Source: CAZDYP01 sp964509505 (GTDB taxonomy: Bacteria; Chloroflexota; Anaerolineae; JACRMK01). From it: 7,191 bases of DNA. Of this stretch, positions 1-3,728 are shown piece after piece (positions within the stretch are counted from its first letter, which is position 1; each line of letters opens with the position of its first letter). Both the position numbers and the translations under genes were made by a program. The DNA lies in NCBI GenBank assembly GCA_964509505.1, contig CAZDYP010000216.1:1-7191 (forward strand), given 5' to 3'. The notes under the pieces were generated by a model. The model had not been told where the DNA came from. It saw nothing but the letters and a program-made list of their open reading frames with translations, and did no database searches.

Positions 1-190
1 CTTCGCCGTTCACGAAGATATTGATGAAGCGATTGATGTCGCCTGTTTCATCTACGAGACGGTCTTACAAGCCCGGATACGCCTTGTCGAGCGCGTTCAC
101 AATATCCGCAATGGTGCTGGCGACGATGCTCACTTTGGCTTGATTGTTCGTCAAGCGACGTAACGGTGTTGGAATACGAATGGTTGCCAT
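1..190 (-). pseudogene. moaD: MoaD/ThiS-family sulfur-carrier gene with an early stop; runs off the window edge
   Basis: Reading leftward from ATG at 190, the gene opens with MATIRIPTPLRRLTNNQAKV and continues to codon 41, ending PGL. TAA at 67-65 then interrupts it. The same frame continues past the stop as DRLVDETGDINRFINIFVNG up to position 1, which is the typical second half of small beta-grasp sulfur carriers (MoaD, ThiS, CysO type). These proteins accept sulfur as a C-terminal Gly-Gly thiocarboxylate for molybdopterin, thiamine or cysteine synthesis. A truncated 41-residue product would lack that tail and could not work. The stop differs from a lysine codon (AAA) by one base, so this is either a recent nonsense mutation or a base-call error. 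A Shine-Dalgarno GGAG lies four bases before ATG, and a strong promoter lies upstream. The true 3' end is outside the window. The family call is firm; the exact pathway is not. Confidence 0.75.
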
Positions 191-225
191 AAATCTCCAG
201 ATACGTTTGAAACAAATCAGCAAAA

Positions 226-253
226 ATTATAGGCGAGATGAGGAGAGTGTCAA
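226..253 (-). promoter_or_regulatory. Consensus sigma-70 promoter for the interrupted moaD-like gene
   Basis: Read on the minus strand, a perfect -35 box TTGACA (253-248) is followed after 16 bases by a perfect -10 box TATAAT (231-226). Transcription would begin near 219, leaving a leader of about 30 bases before the ATG at 190. The leader contains the GGAG ribosome-binding site at 198-195. Both hexamers match consensus exactly, so the gene is probably still transcribed despite its internal stop. Confidence 0.8.
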
Positions 254-326
254 ATAGCTGATAGGTCGCGGAGTTTTTAATCGCACAGGTTTCCATGAAG
301 TTTAAGAAAGTAATTCCGTTATGGTG

Positions 327-384
327 GGTGTAGGGCAAGTTTGCAACTTGCCCACCTGGACCAGTTAAAAACTTGCCCTACACC
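327..384. repeat. Three-armed inverted repeat (intergenic palindromic element)
   Basis: The left arm GGTGTAGGGCAAGTTT (327-342) is perfectly complementary to the right arm at 369-384, a 16-base-pair stem. A third copy of the core, AACTTGCCC (345-353), lies between them. It can form a tighter hairpin with GGGCAAGTT (333-341), with nine pairs and a three-base loop. The left arm therefore has two competing partners. The element lies downstream of the exported-protein gene that ends at 446 and could stop its transcript, but no T-run follows on either strand, so an intrinsic terminator is not convincing. Its form suggests a dispersed palindromic repeat, by inference. Confidence 0.75.
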
Positions 385-445
385 TATGCGCCATACCTGT
401 ATTATTTTTTGAAACGCTATCAAAACCTGTGAGGTCTGCGTGTTG

Positions 446-958
446 TCACCGCCCCCACATCCCACGCCCATGCATCGGCATCGCGCCGACACCCACCGTG
501 AACTTCTCGTTGAGATGAATGGCGAGCTGCGCTTTCATCGTACCGACCATCGCATCGAGTTGTTCCTGGGTCATGCGCCCACTCATCTGCGCGACGCGCG
601 GCGCGACGAAGGCATCTATGATTTTGATGAGGTCAACATTCTTCGCTTTGGCAACCTCAGCAATGCTCTGGTCTTTATTGAGCTCCGCCAGCAAATCGCT
701 CTTGCTCATGCCAAGCGTCTTGGCGGCGACGGCGACGAGCGAGTGATCGGGCCCACCCCACATCCCACGCCCGCCCATCATGCCATAGGGCATGGTGCCA
801 GTCATCACCCCACGCGGCCCGCCCCACATCCCGCCCATGGGACCTCTACCCACAGGGCCTTGCGCCATCAACATTTGCGGCGCAAATGCGCCGATGACGA
901 ACAGCACGACGGCGGCGGCCACGAAGGCAACAAAGGTGAGTTTCAATACGGTTTTCAT
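446..958 (-). CDS. Small exported Gly/Met-rich protein with a helical C-terminal domain
   Basis: The 170-residue product starts at ATG 958-956. I chose this over upstream starts (GTG 1132, ATG 1003) because a strong AGGAGGA ribosome-binding site lies just before it and the longer N-terminus is not protein-like. Residues 5-27 form one hydrophobic segment after MK, followed by QMLMAQG. This is a signal peptide or anchor, so the protein acts outside the membrane. Residues 34-70 are rich in Gly, Met and Trp (GPMGGMWGGP, MMGGRGMWGG), and the end repeats this style (MPMHGRGMWGR). Residues 72-150 look like two amphipathic helical units: LGMSKSDLLAELNKDQSIAE, then GRMTQEQLDAMVGTMKAQL. Small envelope proteins with comparable units occur in Chloroflexota and Gram-positive bacteria (DUF2680-like); that is resemblance only. 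The Met and His residues might bind metal, but nothing proves it. Function unknown. Confidence 0.75.
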   Translation of the reverse strand: MKTVLKLTFVAFVAAAVVLFVIGAFAPQMLMAQGPVGRGPMGGMWGGPRGVMTGTMPYGMMGGRGMWGGPDHSLVAVAAKTLGMSKSDLLAELNKDQSIAEVAKAKNVDLIKIIDAFVAPRVAQMSGRMTQEQLDAMVGTMKAQLAIHLNEKFTVGVGAMPMHGRGMWGR

Positions 959-1200
959 TTTGTCCTCCTGGTTGGACTGAAGCATCAGTTTTTGTTCGCT
1001 CATGTTTAGCAAACATGCTAGGCTCGCAGCGGATGGGCACCTCCACTGCCTACCGCGTGGGTGTGTCCATCCCGCCTGAGCGAGGAGGTCTGCACACTTT
1101 CTAGACCTGAGCGTTTTTGTTTTCACTTCCACTATACTCGGCGCTTATGGAGAAGTGATGGAATTGGCGCGGGACAAGTGTCACATTTTTTGGAGGACAG
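959..1200. other. Divergent spacer with inverted repeats; possible structured leader of the exported-protein gene
   Basis: No convincing gene is seen here. On the minus strand this would be the leader of the gene starting at 958. It holds a perfect palindrome CATGTTT-AGC-AAACATG (1001-1017). It also holds a longer stem between 1031-1040 (GGATGGGCAC) and 1063-1072 (GTGTCCATCC), with nine Watson-Crick pairs plus one wobble and a 22-base loop. The first could be an operator or a small hairpin, and the second a 5'-leader structure. I do not recognise a known riboswitch class. A TATACT at 1133-1138 has no good -35 box on the plus strand, and its complement TATAGT has only a weak one on the minus strand, so no promoter is called. 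Confidence 0.35.
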
Positions 1201-1240
1201 TTGCCCCTTCACCAGGCGCACAATTTGTCGCAAAATAGAT

Positions 1241-1410
1241 ATGCTCATTCTGATTTAGCTGCGCGACTTTGCGCCGGGCAAAGAGGCTTGGATTGCCGCC
1301 TACCATGTCAGCCCACACTTTTCTACCTCGCGCTCATCGGCGGCCTCTCCATTTTGGCGGCGACCATTTGGCTGAGCGTGGCCGTCGTGCAGACGAAACT
1401 CAACGCATAA
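1241..1410 (+). pseudogene. Remnant of a small single-helix membrane protein gene (stop plus frameshift)
   Basis: Two adjoining stretches look coding but lie in different frames. From 1259 one frame reads LRDFAPGKEAWIAAYHVSPH with ordinary codon choice. It then turns to low-quality sequence at a run of four T (1319-1322). From 1321 the next frame reads FYLALIGGLSILAATIW, then LSVAVVQTKLNA, and ends at TAA 1408-1410, giving one clear membrane helix and a short tail. One missing T would join them into a single product. Upstream in the first frame, ATG 1241 gives MLILI and then TAG at 1256-1258. An alternative is a continuous 69-residue ORF from TTG 1201, with GGAGG at 1192-1196 four bases before it, but its N-terminal half uses rare codons and looks like a frame shadow. 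I do not recognise the family. Confidence 0.45.
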
Positions 1411-1449
1411 GAGAGCAACGGTTCGCTTATTTACAAAGGAGATAATGAC

Positions 1450-1893
1450 ATGACTACTCGATCCACTATCGTTCAGCAACACACCACTCAACTTGAAATG
1501 AAAACATGGGCTAAAATCGGACTGATGACCGCCTGCGTCAGCATTGCAAGTGTGCTGGCAGTACAGGCGGTGGCCATTGCCCTCTGGCCAGAGATCGCTT
1601 TGTTCAAACCACTGGACAGCTACGCACGCTCGGCGCTCTTTACCTTCATTCCAATCATGGGTGCGACGGCGGTATTCGCCTGGCTGGTGAATCGCAAGGA
1701 GCAGCCCATTCCGAAGTTCATCACAGTTTCGCTGGTGGTCCTACTCATCAGCATCATCCCCGATTATGTTTTACCCGTCCCAGATAAGACGGTATTGGCG
1801 AGCAGTGTCACCGCATTCATGCACGTGGTGGCCGGGGTCACAGCCGTGACCCTGTTGATCGCCGGTTATCGCCGACAACTGAAACAGCAGTAG
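1450..1893 (+). CDS. DUF6069 family four-helix membrane protein
   Basis: The product has 147 residues, starting at ATG 1450 with AAAGGAG ending eight bases before it. The N-terminus (about 20 residues) is hydrophilic. Four hydrophobic helices follow at about 22-48, 62-80, 90-108 and 120-141, so this is an integral cytoplasmic-membrane protein. The pattern WPEIALFKP after helix 1, a basic turn after helix 2 (NRKEQPIPKF), a Ser/Ile-rich third helix ending in PDYVLPVPD, and a His in helix 4 (FMHVVAGVTAV) fit the DUF6069 family of Actinobacteria and Chloroflexota. No function is established for that family. An internal Met (residue 17, MKTWAK) is a possible shorter start but has no better ribosome-binding site. 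It lies 37 bases upstream of the formate dehydrogenase beta gene on the same strand. It may be co-transcribed with it, but a functional link is not evident. Confidence 0.8.
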   Translation: MTTRSTIVQQHTTQLEMKTWAKIGLMTACVSIASVLAVQAVAIALWPEIALFKPLDSYARSALFTFIPIMGATAVFAWLVNRKEQPIPKFITVSLVVLLISIIPDYVLPVPDKTVLASSVTAFMHVVAGVTAVTLLIAGYRRQLKQQ

Positions 1894-1930
1894 CCCTTTC
1901 AACTATCCCTATTTTGCCACGAGGCGCCCT

Positions 1931-3649
1931 ATGCATGATGTGATGCCACCCTCTCAACCTCTTGATGCTCAGATTGCGCGGCTGGCACAGCAGCGCCACA
2001 ATCATCCTGAAGCCATTTTGAGCATCTTGCAAGCCTTACAAGCTGCGCATGGCGGACTCACACCCGCCGCCATCAGCGAGGTGGCGCGCGCATTGCGTAT
2101 GCCACCCGCGCGTGCGTATGGCGTGGCGTCGTTCTACTCGATGCTGACGCTGCCGCGCGATCAGCCGACGATTCGCGTCTGTGACGGCCCCGCGTGCTGG
2201 TTGCGTGGGGCGGCGCAAGTGCGCGCGGCGCTCGCGCAAACCGTAGGCGATGATTTCGTCGTCGAGCGCACAAGCTGTTTGGGGCAATGTGATCATGCGC
2301 CCGCCGCTTGGGTTGATGGAATGGTGTGTGCGCCGCTGACGTTAGAGCGCGTGGCACAAGGGCGCGATGGCTGGCGCGGCGAAGCGAGCTCATACAAACA
2401 CCCGCGCACAGGCGAAGTGCGCGTGATGCTCGCGCACGCTGACGAACTTGACCCTGATGCCATCGAGTCGGCGTTGGCGCATGGCGCGTATCGCGGCTTG
2501 CATCAAGCGTTGCTGCGCTCGCCTGAGCGCATCATTGAGGAGCTTGAAACGGCAGGGTTACGCGGACGGGGTGGGGCGGGCTTTCCGACAGGGCGCAAAT
2601 GGCGCCCTGTCGCGCACTCGTCGCACGCGCCGAAGTACGTCGTGTGCAACGCCGACGAATCCGAGCCGTTGGCGTTCAAAGACCGCGTGCTGTTGGACGT
2701 AAATCCCTTTGCGATTCTGGAGGGCATGACGCTTGCGGCGTATGCGGTTGGCGCGCGTGAGGGGTTTATCTATATTCGCGGCGAATATGAAGCGCAAGCG
2801 CAACGACTTGAGCGCGCGATTCGACAAGCAGAGGCGCGTGGCTTGTTGGGGAGCAACATCGAAGGCACCGATTTCACATTCCATGCGCATGTGCATCGCG
2901 GCGCAGGCGCGTATATCTGCGGCGAAGAAACCGCATTGCTCGAATCGCTCGAAGGCAAACGGGGCGAGCCGCGCGTGCGCCCACCGTTCCCGGCGACGCA
3001 CGGCTATCATGGATTGCCTACCGTCGTCAACAACGTCGAGACGTTCGCAGCAGTGCCAGCCATTATCGCGCATGGGTCTGACTGGTATCGCAACATTGGC
3101 AATCCAACTGCGCCCGGCACCAAGCTCTACACGCTGCTGGGTCATGTCAATCACGTTGGTTGCTTTGAAGCGCCATTCGGCTTGACATTGCGCCAAATCA
3201 TTGATGAGTTCGGCGGCGGCATGAAGGACAACGCGACGTTCCACTTCGCGTTGACGGGCGGCGCGGCAGGCACATTCGCGCCCGCCTCGTTGCTCGACGT
3301 GCCGATAGATTACACCTCGACAGAGAAAGGCGTGTCGCTTGGCGCAGGCACATTCCTGATTTGTGACCAGAGCGTGTCGCCCGTCGCGTTGTTGCGTGAG
3401 CTGTTGCATTTCTTCGAGGTGGAATCGTGCGGCAAATGCACGCCCTGTCGCGTCGGCACACAGCAAGCACACCTGATGCTCGATAAGTTTGTGGCAGGAC
3501 AAGGTTCAACGGATAATGTGAACGAACTAACGCAGCTCGCCGACTTCATGCAGGTCGCCTCATTCTGCGGCTTAGGACAATCTGCTGCGCTGCCCATCAA
3601 GTCGGCATTGCGCCATTTCGCGGGCGAATTTGGAGTCGGTGAGCGATGA
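1931..3649 (+). CDS. fdhB: NAD-dependent formate dehydrogenase beta subunit (NuoE-NuoF fusion)
   Basis: The 572-residue product is the diaphorase half of a soluble formate dehydrogenase: it takes electrons from the catalytic subunit through iron-sulfur centres and FMN and reduces NAD+. Residues 1 to about 150 are NuoE-like (thioredoxin fold) with 2Fe-2S ligands C84, C89, C116 and C120 (CDGPAC, SCLGQC). Residues from about 160 are NuoF-like. They carry GRGGAGFPTGRKW (212-224, FMN/NADH site), CNADESEP (239-246), GAGAYICGEETALLESLEG (324-342), and an SLBB-like part near 395-450. The 4Fe-4S ligands are C500, C503, C506 and C546 (SCGKCTPCRVG, SFCGLG). The fusion matches the beta subunit of Methylorubrum extorquens FDH1 rather than complex I, where NuoE and NuoF are separate. 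GAGG lies six bases before ATG 1931. One oddity is ESEPLAFKDR, where relatives usually have PGT or PGA at the flavin site. The catalytic subunit gene follows after 79 bases. Confidence 0.92.
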   Translation: MHDVMPPSQPLDAQIARLAQQRHNHPEAILSILQALQAAHGGLTPAAISEVARALRMPPARAYGVASFYSMLTLPRDQPTIRVCDGPACWLRGAAQVRAALAQTVGDDFVVERTSCLGQCDHAPAAWVDGMVCAPLTLERVAQGRDGWRGEASSYKHPRTGEVRVMLAHADELDPDAIESALAHGAYRGLHQALLRSPERIIEELETAGLRGRGGAGFPTGRKWRPVAHSSHAPKYVVCNADESEPLAFKDRVLLDVNPFAILEGMTLAAYAVGAREGFIYIRGEYEAQAQRLERAIRQAEARGLLGSNIEGTDFTFHAHVHRGAGAYICGEETALLESLEGKRGEPRVRPPFPATHGYHGLPTVVNNVETFAAVPAIIAHGSDWYRNIGNPTAPGTKLYTLLGHVNHVGCFEAPFGLTLRQIIDEFGGGMKDNATFHFALTGGAAGTFAPASLLDVPIDYTSTEKGVSLGAGTFLICDQSVSPVALLRELLHFFEVESCGKCTPCRVGTQQAHLMLDKFVAGQGSTDNVNELTQLADFMQVASFCGLGQSAALPIKSALRHFAGEFGVGER

Positions 3650-3708
3650 ACACGGCGAACAACGCCGAGTGTTCACCGATCACTGAACACTGACCACTGA
3701 ACACTGAA
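3648..3708. repeat. Junction repeat: hairpin plus four CACTGAA heptamers
   Basis: Four tandem heptamers CACTGAA, CACTGAC, CACTGAA, CACTGAA occupy 3681-3708. Just before them, GAACAC (3648-3653) with GGCG (3654-3657) can pair with CGCC (3663-3666) and GTGTTC (3669-3674), with a two-base bulge; this stem overlaps the fdhB stop codon. Alternatively, AGTGTTCA (3668-3675) pairs perfectly with TGAACACT (3684-3691) in the heptamers, so two folds exclude each other. No T-run follows, so it is not a standard terminator. It separates two genes that need equal expression, and could affect mRNA stability. The fdhA ribosome-binding site GGAG (3720-3723) is left free. Confidence 0.8.
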
Positions 3709-3728
3709 TACAGCTATTCGGAGTTACT

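Noticed and set aside
48..338. Minus-strand open frame of 96 residues
   Set aside because: It runs out of frame through the sulfur-carrier gene, its promoter and part of the palindrome. The product is not protein-like and has no ribosome-binding site.
440..1009. Plus-strand open frame of 189 residues opposite the exported-protein gene
   Set aside because: It is very rich in His, Arg and Pro, as expected from the antisense of a Gly/Met-rich gene. The minus-strand frame has a signal peptide and a strong ribosome-binding site.
1061..1258. Plus-strand open frame of 65 residues
   Set aside because: It has a poor start context and a composition unlike protein. Only its last codons (MLILI) may belong to the broken membrane-protein gene.
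2558..3502. Minus-strand open frame of 314 residues inside fdhB
   Set aside because: It lies opposite a clearly recognised enzyme gene, is rich in Arg, Cys and His, and shows no family signature. It is a GC-driven shadow frame.
3648..3710. Intrinsic terminator between fdhB and fdhA
   Set aside because: A stem is present but no T-run follows, and termination would separate two subunits of one enzyme.
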